Shown piece after piece: positions 1 through 12,434 of a stretch of DNA of 64,000 nucleotides. The stretch is from Apostichopus japonicus (Eukaryota > Echinodermata > Holothuroidea > Aspidochirotida > Stichopodidae). Numbering within the stretch: the first letter of the stretch is position 1; each line of letters opens with the position of its first letter. Position numbers and translations under genes: made by a program. The stretch covers positions 26,734,054 through 26,798,053 of the forward strand of contig NC_092562.1 of NCBI RefSeq assembly GCF_037975245.1, in the 5' to 3' direction. Below the pieces are notes generated by a model. The model did not search any database, was not told the DNA's origin, and was given only the letters and a program-made list of their open reading frames with translations.

Positions 1-246
1 TGGCATATCAAGCTGATTGATATGAAAAGTTTACGTTGAATTATAAATGATCGAATGCAAGAGCTGTTTCAGTGATAATACTTTGCTAAATACATATCTG
101 TGGAATGATTCTTTGTTTTTCAATATGTTCAAAGCAGACTTTGTAGTAAAATGAAGTTCAAGGTAACTTCACTATTGTAGATTATATCATATAAGTACAA
201 TGGAGACTGTCCATTGCTCATAGTGACTATATTATTTCTTCGGCAG
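1..246. other. Intron end of Gene 1 (non-coding)
   Basis: No coding exon is recognised here. The stretch ends in a polypyrimidine-poor but usable acceptor (ttcggcag) and is taken as the 3' end of an intron of Gene 1, whose upstream exons are outside the window. Confidence 0.6.
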
Positions 247-443
247 ATTCGGGTATTCAAAATAATGGCTTTACTGGTACAACTGATCTTCCCAAGGACA
301 GCCCTAAAGATCTAGACAGTGTTCCCATTGCTGACCATGTGTATAGCAATATTAAAAGGCCAGCTCCGATAGCTGTCAAACAGCTAGAGAGCTTCATGAA
401 GAATTGTGGAAAGACTACTAGTTCTATCGAGGAACAGTTTCAG
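247..443 (+). CDS. Gene 1 exon: cytoplasmic juxtamembrane segment
   Basis: Enters in phase 1 after an AG acceptor and leaves in phase 0 at a GT donor. It encodes about 66 residues including the tyrosine motif VYSNI (342-353) and a PIAVKQLESFM stretch typical of the helix preceding PTP domain 1, ending IEEQFQ. Confidence 0.88.
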
Positions 444-3400
444 GTTAGCTTTACCATTTTTCATTTTTTTTAAAGCGTTCTGAATAACCTGTCAAATGGA
501 GATGCCAAATTTTATCATCAAATTGTACATATTTGTAAAGCCATTTAGATAAGACCTTTCAAATTCCCTTAAAGTAACAAGCCATGTTACTTAACTAACT
601 TTACCGAAGAATAATCTTGCTTATCAGCTAACCTTATCAACTAAAAAGACTTTAAATGCATTGAACACTTAGTTTAGGTAATATATCTTAACACTGCATT
701 CATGATAACGTTTTTCTTTTAATTTCGATTCTTAGTTATTCAAAAGTGATAAGCAACATCCTTCTGATGTGGGAGAGAAAGAAGAAAATAAACAGAAGAA
801 CAGATTTAGAAACATGATTGCTTGTACGTATGAAACTAAACAAAGTAATATTTTTCCGAAGAACGATAAACATTCCCTGATTATTGTCACGTAAAACAAA
901 TACAAAGCGAGGCAAGAGTTTGGGAGTAGGTTATGTTAAAATAATTTACCACTAGTTGGAAAAGAAAAGTTGGAATTGCTAAGTAACTAAAATAATTCAT
1001 TTGTGCCAATTTGGTAGAAGGTGATATTGAAGTTTCTTATTTAAGTATGAATTAATAAACATACATTTACCAGTTTAGAACTATTTTTTTTCAATGGACA
1101 CATAAATGGAGTTAATTACAACAAATGAACATCAATACAATCTACTTCTTCAGTTACTGTGATTATTCAAAATTTGCATTGTGTCTTGTATTACCAACCC
1201 GCATCCCATAGGTAATTAATGGTATAGTATTAAATCTTATTATTACTTATTAAATAACACTTATTAAATATTAAACTTAACATGCAATGTTCACAATTAT
1301 CCATTTAGATGATCATTCCAGAGTTGTTTTGCAAAAACTAGATGATGATCCTGATTCAGATTACTACAACGGTAACTACATCAAGGTAAATATATGGGGT
1401 ATATATAAGGTATTTATTGTCCAATTAATCGGAGAGAAAGAAGAGCATGTGTTTGTTTATAGAAATATTATAGAAAGACTTCGATTTCCTATAAATATCT
1501 TTATTGTTTCTATACAATTATTAATAAAAGGGTTTATTTAAATATATATAGGTATTGCTAATTCTATTTATCTTATTATCATTAAATGTTCATGAGATTG
1601 ACTACAATATGTTAAACAGAAAGTAAACGTTCATCGTTCTAAATAAACATTACGAGATTTAAGTTCATACAAAACCATGATAACTGTTCAGTTTTGTGGG
1701 TTAGACTAATAAGTATGTGTTCAGTTCTGTTGTGTAAGTTAGCTTCAAAAGAATGCAGTAAATATCAAATTTTCATGAGCGGAACTGCAAATGAAGCCCA
1801 CCTTTTGCTTAGGAATGCATGCTTCTGGATTCTCTTGATTAATTGTTGCAAATGCTGAGCTTTGTAGAAATTTGTAAAGATGGCTCTGCCAGTTGTCTGA
1901 TTTCTAACATTAGAACATAAAAAAGGCAGATATTGGTATAGGAGTCTTGCGACTAAAGTAGGCTACTTCCTTACGAACCACACAGGCTAGACTCTATTTA
2001 GATTTCAACATTATTCACGTTCTATAGGGATTCGTTAGAGTTAGCATATACTTTTATAGAAATTTTGTTACATAATATTGTACATAGAAATAATTCAATG
2101 TAATTTCCTTTCAGTTGTTCCTTCATTTTTAGTGAGAGAATTTATTTTTTATTTCTATACTTTAGTAGTAGTTTTTTAGTAATTAATACTTTAGAAATCG
2201 TATAGATTTTCTATTATGCTGATAGATGTTTTATATAAATTCTACAGACAATGATATATATTTCTATTGGATATCTTAGATCTATAGACTTTCTAGTATT
2301 TGTATTATATTGTTAAAATCTGTTTGGAGTTCAGATTATGAATTGAACTAACCTAGATGTGAATAATGACATTGTCTTAAAAAAAATTACCAATAAAAGA
2401 CAAAAGTTCTACTTCGCCATGGTTGTAAAATGCATACGTCAGGTAAAGATTATGATTCATGATGTTTTTAAATGTGTTTATACTTTTCATTTCTTTATAG
2501 AATGCGAAAGACGAGATCGGGTTTATTGCTTGTCAAGGTATGGTTTCGGATATTAGTGTTATTTTCTATGGTAACCTTGAGAGACGAATACTTGCTAATA
2601 TATTATCGTGCTAACATTTGCTCAATGGCTAAGCAATGCGTTTGGCTGATCTCGAACTGAATTCATTTTTTACGAAGTATAGAGTCCATATTTGAGTTTG
2701 ATCATAGATATATTCTTAATTTATAGAATATTACGTAGGCTATTCTGCCAAGTATTTGTCTACTTAAAAAAATATCATTAAATATGGTTAACCAGTACAT
2801 AGTTAAGCTTTTAATATTGCGACTATTATAACCCATTTCCTTCCTGCAGGACCAAACACTGCTTCGCTCAATGACTTCTGGAGAATGATCTGGCAGGAGA
2901 AAGTATCGAATTTAGTCATGCTGACAAATCTCATAGAGAAGGGAAAGGTACTTGTTGTTGTTAATTTAACAATAAAATTTACGATGATAAAGTAAGAAAT
3001 ATTACTTCAGTAGCTGGTCATCGTTATGAACCACATTGTATTCTAAAGAGTTCATGTGAGTACAACAATATTCTGAAAAAAAATATACGCCATGACATGT
3101 TGCTTTGTACGTCTAAGGTAGAGCCCTCTTGGTATCCATGCAAGTCTAGGAGGACGCAGCTACAACCGCAGTGCATACACTATTGGTTTCGGAGTGATGA
3201 TGCACAAACTAGTTTTATCCAAACGTATTCCTGTGGAAAGATGTGTTTGTAACGCGGCCAGCTACGAGGATACTTGAATATTATTCATTAAGGTCAATTT
3301 GAGACATTAAAGCGCTTTGCATTCAGCATGAAAAATTCAGCTAGTTTTGATCATCAGTATTACCAGAGGTGCCACTGTTCTCAGTATTACCTCTTAAAAG

Positions 3401-6400
3401 CTTATATTCATGGAACATTTAAGTGAATAGAGAGAAGTTACTGCTCTGTTAGTTATTGCAATTATAGACCATTAAAATTCGTTATATATTTCTCTGTTTC
3501 TTATTCCAAATTTCCATAGGATCGCTGCTTGCAATACTGGCCAGATTCAATTGGAAGCGTCAAATCGTTTGGTGAGATCAAAATAAAATTGCAGAAAAAA
3601 GAGCAATATGCTGACTTTGTTATGAGAGAACTGGATGTCACATTTGTAAGTACACCAAATAATACAGGAAAATATGTTTTCATATGAAAAAAATTGCTTC
3701 ATCGAATGATCGATTGGTTACTTTAATTCTTTTTATTGTTATTTGTCAGATCTGTTACACCATTTAAAGACATCTTATTTCATTCTCCACATCTTCCGTT
3801 CACTTCCCCACTTACCGTATAATATCAGGGGACGGCAGTATATACCCGTCTGGTCTGAACTATGACTGTTGATTCATTGTATTTTTCTACACATATGTTT
3901 GGAATGTGGCAATTAAAAAAGATTGGTTTGAAAACAAGTATATTCGATAGTTTCACAATAGTTTCCTTGCAAGTATCTTCTACTAAATATCAACTATAAA
4001 TTGGTTTGCAGGGAGATGTCAAAAGAAAAATTCGTAATTGGCATTATGTCACTTGGCCAGACATGAATGTACCTTATCAGGCAACTTCATTGATCCGCTT
4101 CTCTAAGAAAGTGAAGAGTTATCAAACAGTGACTAAGGCTCCTTTATTGGTTCACTGCAGGTAAGAATAATTCGCTTTTTGTGTTGTAAAGTATTGCTGC
4201 ATGTAGGGTTAGTACTTGCTGTGGTTCACAGAGAAGCCCAACAGTATGAATCGACCTGTTTCTTGTTTGTTTACTGCCTGTAGCTGTATCCTCTTTCTGT
4301 ACGCACTCTGACCTTCTTTACGACCTTTTAGTACCACTTGACGCAGAAAATATCAACATCTCTGACATTCGCGCGTGTTGGGTTTCCCTGATGTATAGGG
4401 ATACTCTTTGGTGGTTTGTTATTGTATGCTTGATTTCAACATGGAATATTTCAGTTCAAGATAAATGTTTCCTAACAATCACTTTCTATTTAAATCTTAC
4501 CTATAATTACGTGCTGGTAAATGTGTTAAGTATTATCCTTCTTTTTTTTTGCTGTTGCGCACGTTAAGGAAGGATATGCAAACTATTTTGAGGTGATTTG
4601 AAGCAATTGATGATTTTATACTTTTGTGGGCCATTTATCATGATACTCAAATCTGAAACTGAGATTAGTATACATAGAATTTCATATACATTTAAAGCCA
4701 GGTTGAGATCACATTACATAATAAATGAAAATCTAATGCAGTGTGTAAAATGGTACCTTGTTTTCTGGTATCCTACTGGCAGGCCAACGGGTTTAAACAT
4801 TTTTTTTTTCGATTAAGTGAGTGCTTACAAGAAGAAGGAAAAATGACCAAATGTCCAATAGTCTAATCAACTTAATGGTTTTTAGTTGCTCTCTTAGTCA
4901 AAGTCGAGGCTATATGGTGTGCGTGTGTCTAAACTAATATAGTAAGTATGCATAATTTATCCGTTATGTAGCGCCGGTGTCGGACGAACTGGTACTTTCA
5001 TCGCACTCTGCTCTCTGATGGATGTCATCGAAACGGAGGAACAGATCGATATCTTTGGTTTTGTAGAAACAATGAGAGAAGACAGGATCATGATGATACA
5101 AACTGCGGTGAGAATTGATTACGCTCCTCTGTTTGGCTTGGCTTGGTTCATCACTGATGATGATACTGATGTGGAGAAGAAAAATTTAGTACTGAATGCT
5201 AATAGGTTCTGGATATTTTCATGTAATCGAATAAAGAAACCAGCAAGGTACATATGACAATGAACATGCGAATATTACTAAATGTTCTCTCTGTCTATTT
5301 TGCTGTCAGTTCCTTCCAATTAAATTGAATAATGCATTTCTTGTCGTGTATTGTATGTTGGCTGCTATACGTTTTGATGTAAAACTATTAAGAAATAACA
5401 GGTTTTTTTTATCCTTGACATTTTAACAGAAACAATTTAAGTTTCTACATGACTGTCTCTTAGAGTTTTACTTGAGTGGTGACACAGACATTCCACTGGA
5501 CAAAGTTGCTTCATTTGATGTGGAAGCTAACCAGGATAGGCTCATCCATGAATTCAAGGTACGTAACACTGGTTAAGGAGATACCGAACTGACTGGAGTA
5601 GTATTTTGATACGAGAAATTGAGTAGGGAATTGATGGAACATTTCTTACAGTACTGTGACTATGTTGCCTAACCCGTACTACCTTTGGATAGAAATAACG
5701 ATCAGAATGTATAACAAAGAACGTACGTTGCCCAACTGCACGTCAACTTTTTTTTCTGAATTGTCAATGTAGGAATAAGAAACAAATTGCACAGTTATAT
5801 TGTAATGATAAGTTTGATTCCGTTGAAATGTCATTATATTTAAACTTGACAGCCATGTTAGCAAGCAAAACTTGTTAAAAGCCTATCTCTGTTTTGATGT
5901 TACAATGCGTCATTTAGACATTCTGTCTACCTCAATATGATATTACACTTACCTATATCATTAACATAAAATTTAGAATAAACAATGGAATAAGCTTTTA
6001 TATAAGAATGCCTACTCTCTACAAAAACATGTGTATTCCACTAAGTTATACTTAATTTTGTCTACTATAGCTTTTAGCCAAGCTTGACAAATTGTCAAAG
6101 ACTGCCCACAAAGCCACTCCAGAGGAGGCTACAAGGTGTAGATTTCCGTCAATGGTTCCTGGTAGGTTAAACGATTGCATAATGTATGTAATCTGCTTAT
6201 TAACGCCATTTGTCAATTATCGATTATTATGATTAATATATTCGTTGATTTTCCATATATGTATTATTTACACGCTGAAGACGTAATTTTAATTAAGAAG
6301 GTTAAGAGCGAAAATGATACTATGTTGTGAAAATGTGTTTTTTATCTGAATTTTATAGTGGAAAACAAACGACCTTTCATACAAAGTCAGGGCAAGACTA

Positions 6401-9400
6401 GCTCTACCAACTACATCAATGCCTGTCTTACTATGGTGAGGTTCTTTATTTAATGCACAAACCTTAAAGTGACCTTGAAATGCAATGTTTATTCAGTAGT
6501 TTGTATTGTATAAAAATAAAGGATAATGTTTGTAAGGAACATCTCATACCGGCAGTAGTCTGCATATAGTGCATTTATTCCACAAGTGTTGCTCTGCCTA
6601 TCAACTATCTGTTAAGTTAACAAATCAATTAGAGAATATCCAGCCTACTTAGTATGTAGGTAAAATCAATGATATAATTAATATTTAAATCTCTTAAAAA
6701 GTATGTCTAAGACCTTTTAAATATTTATAAAATCGTTAACTCTTTAACTGTTATTTCCAACAGTCTCACAACAAAGAAAAAGCGTTCATTGCCACGCAAT
6801 CCCCGTTGCCGTCAACTGTTGAAGATTTCTGGAGACTAATATACGATTGGAAGTGTCCTCTGATTGTAATGCTGAACCAGCTGGATCCGAAAGACGAAGT
6901 AAGAACAGAAAGTATCTTTGATTTAGATTAGCACATGAAAGCTGAACTAATTACAACGGTAACTATGAAGTAATAGCCAAATCTCCGAGAGAATTGGCTT
7001 ATTTATTAGTTTCTCGTCGTAAGTTTCTTCAGGCTATCTTCAGATAACACAGCAATCATAAATACGACTACGCGAAGACTAAAGGAACCGAATACTTCAC
7101 AGTAACGTTTAGCTTTTAACTCTAGAGTTGTATGCACAAAAAGAGCGATCTTCAAACCTAAGAAAACGTCTTTATAACCTATCGACATCTTATACAAAAA
7201 GAATACTCATGACGTGATCTCATGAGTGAGTTGAAAGTCTCGGTACTCGTTAACCGAATTTAAACTTCCATCTTTTCGGCTTACGGCAATAAAAGCTCAG
7301 TGAAAAGGACAACATTCTATGCAGAGTTATCTGTTGTTAACAATTTTGAGCTGAATAAACTTTGCTAGATTTTTAACGAGTCCGTGGATTCTACAAACGT
7401 CAGTCAAAGCGTGCAAGTCCCGCCCAACAGATCACGCGCCAATCAAATTTCTCTTTTGTTTACGAAAGTAAAGCCTAGGATCACTTTCACTTTCGTGACT
7501 CGTCTGGCTAAGGTCCCTTCTCTTGAATATATCTTTCTCACCGTCTCAACGATGTAGCTTGCGATATTAGTCATTTTCTTCCATTGAATGAAAAGGTGTT
7601 TTCAGACGTTTCTCTCCGTGGAATTGTAAAAGGTGGACGATACGAGTATTAGACAGCATGTGTAGACTATTTTGTTTACATTTGTATATAAAGAACATGC
7701 TGACATAGGAGGTCGCAGTAATTTTACGGTAAATCGTTCTAGCCATTAGGGCAACAAAAAAGAAATGTCTTTCTCTCGATTGCCACAGCTTTTGTCCATT
7801 AAACCCACCTGATCAAAGTGCACTTAGAATAAGAAACAATCAATCTACTTCGGAAGTTTGTTTTCCGAAATTCATCAGCAAACAGGTATTGATACTTTTA
7901 GCAGGTGTTTAGCTAGTTGCTTGACATATCACTATCTGGTATTACTTATACCTTGCAGAAAATGAGTTGGACATTTTCAAGGCGTTCAAGATTAAAGCCG
8001 ATTATTATGAGATAAATAAATTCATTGTTTCTTCCAGACTTGCTGTAAATACTGGCCAGATAACGGATCTTCTGAATTTGGTCACATAACTGTAGACCTC
8101 AAAGAAAAGCAAGATTGTGGTTTATATGAATATTGTATGTTCAACCTAAGCCATGCATATTCACAGGTCAGTATAACAGAGTAATGTCAGTGAAAATTGA
8201 GTTTTCTGTAATATCAATGGCATCATAATCATCCAGCGATGTGTATAGCGAGTATGATTGCGCAATCACTGTCTCCGTGCGCTAATCTTTATGATAAGTA
8301 GTTTGTAACTGCAACATAATTAACAACAGCTTTAAAACTGTTAAACGTCATAACCCAATATATGATTTACCTTTGTAAATGAAATGAAATATGTAGTTCG
8401 TAAATGAAACTGGCCTTTTCATACTTCTTAATTGAAAATCATTGTTCTAGCAAATTTATTCACGAGTTAAGTATGCCAAACATATTACAAAGTTGCTTTA
8501 TGTGTTGTATACCTGAAATGTATCCTCATGATTGCAGAGAGTTCTTCCTGTCCACCACATGTTGCTTAAGTCATGGGATCATGGCAGTAATGTTACAACA
8601 CTGATTAAAGCGATGGAGAAATTACAAGGAGATTTCAACATGGAAGAACCTAGAGTAGTGCACTGCATGTGAGTATGAAACGGCACAACGTACATATATA
8701 TAGGTCAGTACACTTAAATAGGCTGAACCTACCTCTGTCGACAGTGATGTATGTTCACATTTAAAATAATTGCTGGTTTCATGACTATTAAGTTAGCAGA
8801 ATTATAGATATAATTATGTTATTTGCAGCAAACATAAGAAGGTATATGTATTCGACAAAATACAATAACTCCCTACTTCCTTGCAATGTTTGATTGTGTT
8901 TTATTCTCGTTGGTAAAACCCCTTGCGTTTATTTTTGATGTAGAAAATTGTGAGCATTTGGGTTTACTTCTTCACAGTGTTGTTATTGAAATAGGGATAA
9001 AGTTTATTGTTTATTAACATGTTTGTCCATATTTCCATAACCAATAGCTTTTAACATCACAGAAGGAACTCCATAAAGCATAATAACGACGTAAATAATT
9101 TTCAAAAAGCTGCTCCTTTCCTCGAATCACATTAATATCCTCACATAGCAGGATAACATTTCAGCCGATACTATGAGTATTAGCAAAATTATATATTGAT
9201 GTTACAGAAACTGTTTTCTGTAAAGACTTCAGAGAAAACGTAATAAAAAATGCTTCCCAAAGGCTTATTTATTTAAATTACCAGTGAGCCTTAACAGTTC
9301 AACTTTAAAACATCAGAACGTGCAGTTACTTGGAGGATAAAGTTTCCATCTAAATCAATTATCTCTTATAGTCCATGGTTAGTGAATTCCAGACCAAAAG

Positions 9401-12400
9401 TCTTTTTTTTTATCATATGTTACTTTATGACAATTTAAAGTAATGTGGGTTTTTCACCATACGTAGATTGATCACAGCAGTTAAGAAGTATTGCAAAACC
9501 ACTATAATGTTGCAATATAAGTTTCCTCTCCGAACGTATAAACGTATTTCGAATGCAAGGCCTATGCTAACTACGGGCACATCCAAATATTTGAATTTTG
9601 TGAAGTGAAATTACCTCTGAGATTGCCCACTGAAGATCACGAGTTACTTAGGAAGGAAATACACACTACTCATGATCATAGTGTATCGAAAATAAAACAC
9701 TTTAATAAAAAGTTACTCAGAATAGAGCCTGTGAACGAACACCAACCACTCACATACCCAGTCCCTTCACATCGAGACTGCAATTGTATGCACGTCTAAT
9801 GATTATCACGAGTCTCTTGGAAAGGGAATAATTAATACATATGATCTTAACCAAAGAGCGCCCAGTCAAGCAAGTGCAGACCAATATTTTAAAGGTAGAT
9901 TTAGGATCTTCTGAATGCGCTTCTATCAAATACTCCTCCAGTCTACTTAATGAGTTTTTAATTTAACTTGTCTTCAAAATAATGAGGCCAAATTTAATAA
10001 ATACACAATTTATCATTTACAAAGTAACTGACATTCATAAAGACCGACAGTTCAGAAGCTATAGATAGCGACCCAATGGTTCGGTTGCGAAGACTTTTCC
10101 AAGGTTAGCGAGATAGTTTCAGAACTTTTCGAGGAATTTTACATTTTGTTTAGCAGTCTAGGCTATAGCGATCGCTGTGCAAAACTTACAAAAAAGTAAA
10201 CTACACTGTCGAGTTATCGAGTTAACGTTGGTACTAAAATGTAACATGTGTACCAGGATTGTAAGTAGATTAAACAATTCCTTTATCAAAAATATTATAA
10301 TGTTATATTAATAACAAACATTAGACAGGGAAGGTAAGACCGGGCGGTGATGATGGATGGGTCGGGCAAAATGTGAAATTATGTTGGGTGTGTCGTGGTC
10401 TATAGGGTTGCGGACCACTGATATAGACAATTCTTTTCAAAGCTGTTAACAGTCATTTGTATCAACCTGCTCAACTAAATTTAAGCTAACACCACCTATA
10501 TGACATATGTGATTTATGGCGTAATTTCAATACATTATGACAACATCTACAGTTCCAGTGATGCAGATTCTTCCGTTACAACAAAATGAAAACTTATATC
10601 AGTAAATGAAACATAAACCAGACGTTTTCCATTATTCAGTACTTGTATATTTACAGTATCTATAAAAAGCCGATTTTTTTTATGAATTCCCCTTTCTTTA
10701 ATATTGAATGAAACAGAGGCGTACTCCCTGGTTAAACGAAAGAAAATGTAGCTTCTTACTTGCCCCCTGGCAGAAAAATGGCTATACAGGGATTGCCACC
10801 AGCTATATAGGGGCTGGATAACTCAGTTGTTAAATCGCTGAGCTTGTGACCAAGGTCAAAGGTTCGAACCCCGTTGTGGCCATGAACGTCATTGCTATCC
10901 CCCCCCCCAAAAAAAAAAAAAATCTCGGGCTGGCCAGAAATAATGGTTTTCTTTGCCTTCCTAATAATAACACTTCCTCATAATAGTTGGCTTTTTTTGG
11001 AGAAAACTCTATGAATTATTGAATTCGTCAAAGAACCAGATGTATCCTCAACTCAAACGATGACGTAATTGAGAAATAATGAGTATGCCGTACAGTTTTC
11101 TAGTTTACATTTACGATATACTGTATTCTTCTGCTTGTTACTCTTTATTCCTTTTTTTTTATAAGAATTGTTCTTGATCTTCTGCCTCTCCGTGCAAACA
11201 CAACTTCCCACAAAACCCCACACAAAAGAAAAATGCATTCCATGCACACAACAACTTCAGGGTACTCTTTCTGGTGAAAGTCTATATAATATCTATTGGA
11301 TACAGAACGATGCCATAGTATTACCAATCAAGATTGGGATTGTTATAGGCATCATACGGTGCTTTCATGCTGTAGTAAAACTAAAACGTTTCCCTTGAAA
11401 TATCCTTATGACTGGATATGTTCAGCATTGTCGAAGTATCTACGAATATAACCGCAAACGTATGTACATTAAGGTACTATACTCATTAACCATTTTCTTT
11501 GAAATCATTCTACAGAAATGGTGCTGGTCGGACTGGAATCTTCCTTGCAGTAAAGTCCGAAATGGAAAGGATTAGGATGGAAAACAAAGTTGATTTATTC
11601 AACACAGTTCGACAGCTGAGAGGGAGCAACCATAGCATGGTTCTTTCAAAGGTTGGTTTATGTGTTGCTGTTAGCAGTGTATTCCACCATACTGAATACA
11701 CTGGCTCCAATTCGAGTACGGGTACTCGTTGTTATAAATGGAAAATAGTATCCTTTCAGTTTTATGACTCAAACAACTTTTCATTCGAGGTTATTCGCTA
11801 CCACTTGTCATATGCGTACAGTTTAGACTAGCGCTCAGAATGTCCTCCACAGACATAATGCATACCTCGTTCATCCCTTACTGGAAACGGGATTCCCTTC
11901 ACGTATCATCAAATTGCGGATTTGAAGTGTTATTGAAAAAGGTATTTTGTGGTTTGAAAATTGAACAAAATGTATTTTTTTAGCAAATATCGTTAACAAT
12001 GACTACATTGATGAACAGGGGTGCCTTTCCCTAATGCAGATGAGGGTACAACAAGTACACGCTTGCCTCGTAACACACTTAACACTCGTAGAATGAAAAG
12101 GCTTAGTAAAAGCCGGTGTCATTTTACGATCATCACTGGAATATAGTCCAAATTTCCTGTCTTTGTGATACACTTTGCTCAACTTCTTTGCAGTAACATG
12201 ATCTGATGCAAAATTTTCAAATATATCCAAAACTTTATCTTGATTATTTTTTTTTTAATTTCCAATTGTTTGGATGTGCTATACCAATGTAACTTTGAAA
12301 TACTATGCAGTACATGTTATGTATCTCATTTTGTTCACAGGATGATTACGGCCTTTGTCACCACCTTCTCAAGGAAGATAATCCACAAGAACCAGAATAT

Positions 12401-12412
12401 GCCAACATATAG
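247..12412 (+). CDS. Gene 1: receptor-type protein tyrosine phosphatase, 3' part (multi-exon)
   Basis: A phosphotyrosine phosphatase with two tandem intracellular PTP domains. I read sixteen exons: 247-443, 736-823, 1309-1385, 2501-2537, 2850-2947, 3520-3645, 4012-4160, 4972-5107, 5430-5558, 6071-6161, 6359-6435, 6764-6898, 8038-8166, 8538-8668, 11516-11651, 12341-12412. They join in one frame to 1808 nt, about 601 residues, ending in TAG. Domain 1 shows KNRF, a YDHSRV motif, WPDMNVP, HCSAGVGRTG and a QTA glutamine loop, so it should be active. Domain 2 keeps C-x5-R (HCINGAGRTG) but has lost WPD and the Q-loop glutamine, as is usual for regulatory second domains. The ectodomain and membrane helix must lie upstream of the window. 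An alternative identical last exon is at 12883-12954, and a polyadenylation signal is at 13219. A tyrosine phosphatase is certain; the subfamily is not assigned. Confidence 0.93.
736..823 (+). CDS. Gene 1 exon: start of PTP domain 1
   Basis: Enters in phase 0 and leaves in phase 1. It encodes the KNRF motif (KQKNRFRNMIA), which in PTPs forms the phosphotyrosine recognition loop. The donor is GTACGT. Confidence 0.88.
1309..1385 (+). CDS. Gene 1 exon: PTP domain 1, DHSRV segment
   Basis: The codon split with the previous exon reads Tyr, giving YDHSRVVL followed by DSDYYNGNYIK, the counterpart of the family motif DYINAxYI. The methionine upstream at 1287 is intronic, not a start. Confidence 0.9.
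2501..2537 (+). CDS. Gene 1 short exon (37 nt): FIACQG
   Basis: A small exon with a clean acceptor (ctttatag) and donor (gtatgg). It encodes NAKDEIGFIACQG, the YIAxQGP motif of PTP domain 1. It is too short for simple ORF detection. Confidence 0.85.
2850..2947 (+). CDS. Gene 1 exon: DFWRMIWQ
   Basis: Acceptor ttcctgcag, in phase with the previous exon. It encodes GPNTASLNDFWRMIWQ and VMLTNLIEKGK, the hallmark DFWRMxW helix of PTP domains. Confidence 0.92.
3520..3645 (+). CDS. Gene 1 exon: CLQYWPD
   Basis: 42 codons, phase 0 at both ends. It encodes the C-x-x-YWPD motif and the following beta strands of PTP domain 1. Confidence 0.92.
4012..4160 (+). CDS. Gene 1 exon: WPD loop of PTP domain 1
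   Basis: Contains NWHYVTWPDMNVP, with the general-acid aspartate present, and ends LLVHC inside the signature motif. The codon for the next residue is split with the following exon. Confidence 0.94.
4972..5107 (+). CDS. Gene 1 exon: catalytic signature of PTP domain 1
   Basis: Completes HCSAGVGRTGTF with nucleophilic Cys and Arg both present, then REDRIMMIQTA, which holds the Q-loop glutamine. These residues predict an active enzyme. Confidence 0.95.
5430..5558 (+). CDS. Gene 1 exon: end of PTP domain 1
   Basis: 43 codons starting KQFKFLHDCLLEFYL, the C-terminal helix that follows the QTxxQY motif, then an acidic linker towards domain 2. Confidence 0.9.
6071..6161 (+). CDS. Gene 1 exon: linker and start of PTP domain 2
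   Basis: Encodes LLAKLDKLSK and ends CRFPSMVP, which replaces the KNR(Y/F)xxIxP motif of domain 2. Phase 0 in, phase 1 out. Confidence 0.87.
6359..6435 (+). CDS. Gene 1 exon: PTP domain 2, NYINA
   Basis: Reads VENKRPFIQS and then TNYINACLTM, the counterpart of DYINAxxI. Size and phase match the Gene 2 exon at 30531. Confidence 0.87.
6764..6898 (+). CDS. Gene 1 exon: PTP domain 2, DFWRLIYD
   Basis: 45 codons with [20 protein letters not shown] and VMLNQLDPKDE. The Gene 2 exon at 31000 has the same length. Confidence 0.92.
8038..8166 (+). CDS. Gene 1 exon: PTP domain 2, CCKYWPD
   Basis: 43 codons, phase 0 at both ends. It begins TCCKYWPDNGSSEFGHI. Length is identical to the Gene 2 exon at 31309. 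Confidence 0.9.
8538..8668 (+). CDS. Gene 1 exon: PTP domain 2, degenerate WPD loop
   Basis: Where an active PTP has WPD followed by G-x-P, this exon reads KSWDHGSNV, so the proline is lost and the acid displaced. It ends RVVHC in the signature motif. Confidence 0.88.
8669..11515. other. Long Gene 1 intron (2.8 kb)
   Basis: Separates the two halves of the domain 2 signature motif. It is non-coding apart from a tRNA-derived SINE-like insertion near 10811. An ORF-like stretch at 9605-9799 shows no family motif and is not called. Confidence 0.6.
10811..10922 (+). repeat. tRNA-derived SINE-like element
   Basis: A roughly 72-bp tRNA-like head starts GGCTGGATAACTCAGTTG, with an A-box-like D arm. 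It carries a near-consensus B box (GGTTCGAACC at 10861-10870) and is followed by a C run and a pure A run. It lacks a clean cloverleaf, so it is read as a SINE head rather than a functional tRNA gene. Confidence 0.6.
11516..11651 (+). CDS. Gene 1 exon: PTP domain 2 signature
   Basis: Follows a 2.8-kb intron and completes HCINGAGRTGIF. The Q-loop region reads SMVLSK, without the usual glutamine, which supports a non-catalytic domain 2. Confidence 0.9.
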
Positions 12413-12434
12413 AAAAGAACACAGAGTTGTAGCC
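11893..12434. repeat. 542-bp tandem duplication, unit 1
   Basis: Runs from TTCCCTTCACG to just before the same word at 12435. It contains intron 3' sequence, acceptor, the last coding exon, stop codon and a little 3' UTR. I count about 3 mismatches against unit 2 over some 540 bp. Confidence 0.93.
12341..12412 (+). CDS. Gene 1 terminal coding exon, copy A
   Basis: Acceptor ttgttcacag, then 23 codons (DDYGLCHHLL and an acidic tail ending EYANI) and TAG. It corresponds to the last helix of domain 2 plus a short tail. The exon lies in the first unit of a 542-bp tandem duplication. Confidence 0.88.
   Translation, partial: DDYGLCHHLLKEDNPQEPEYANI

Larger units (their letters stand above)
444..8537. 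other. Gene 1 introns between the exons listed
   Basis: The introns over 300 bases (444-735 is just under; 824-1308, 1386-2500, 2538-2849, 2948-3519, 3646-4011, 4161-4971, 5559-6070, 6899-8037, 8167-8537) are AT-rich and show no further coding exon, RNA gene or recognisable transposon to my reading. Confidence 0.5.

Noticed and set aside
1287-1541. Independent gene starting at the ATG at 1287
   Set aside because: An acceptor AG at 1307-1308 and phase joining (split Tyr codon) show that it is an internal exon of Gene 1.
9605-9799. 64-residue ORF in the long Gene 1 intron
   Set aside because: No family motif, splice context or match to the neighbouring genes.
10811-10882. Functional tRNA gene
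   Set aside because: No convincing cloverleaf pairing of acceptor and anticodon stems, and a poly-A tail follows. It fits a SINE head better.
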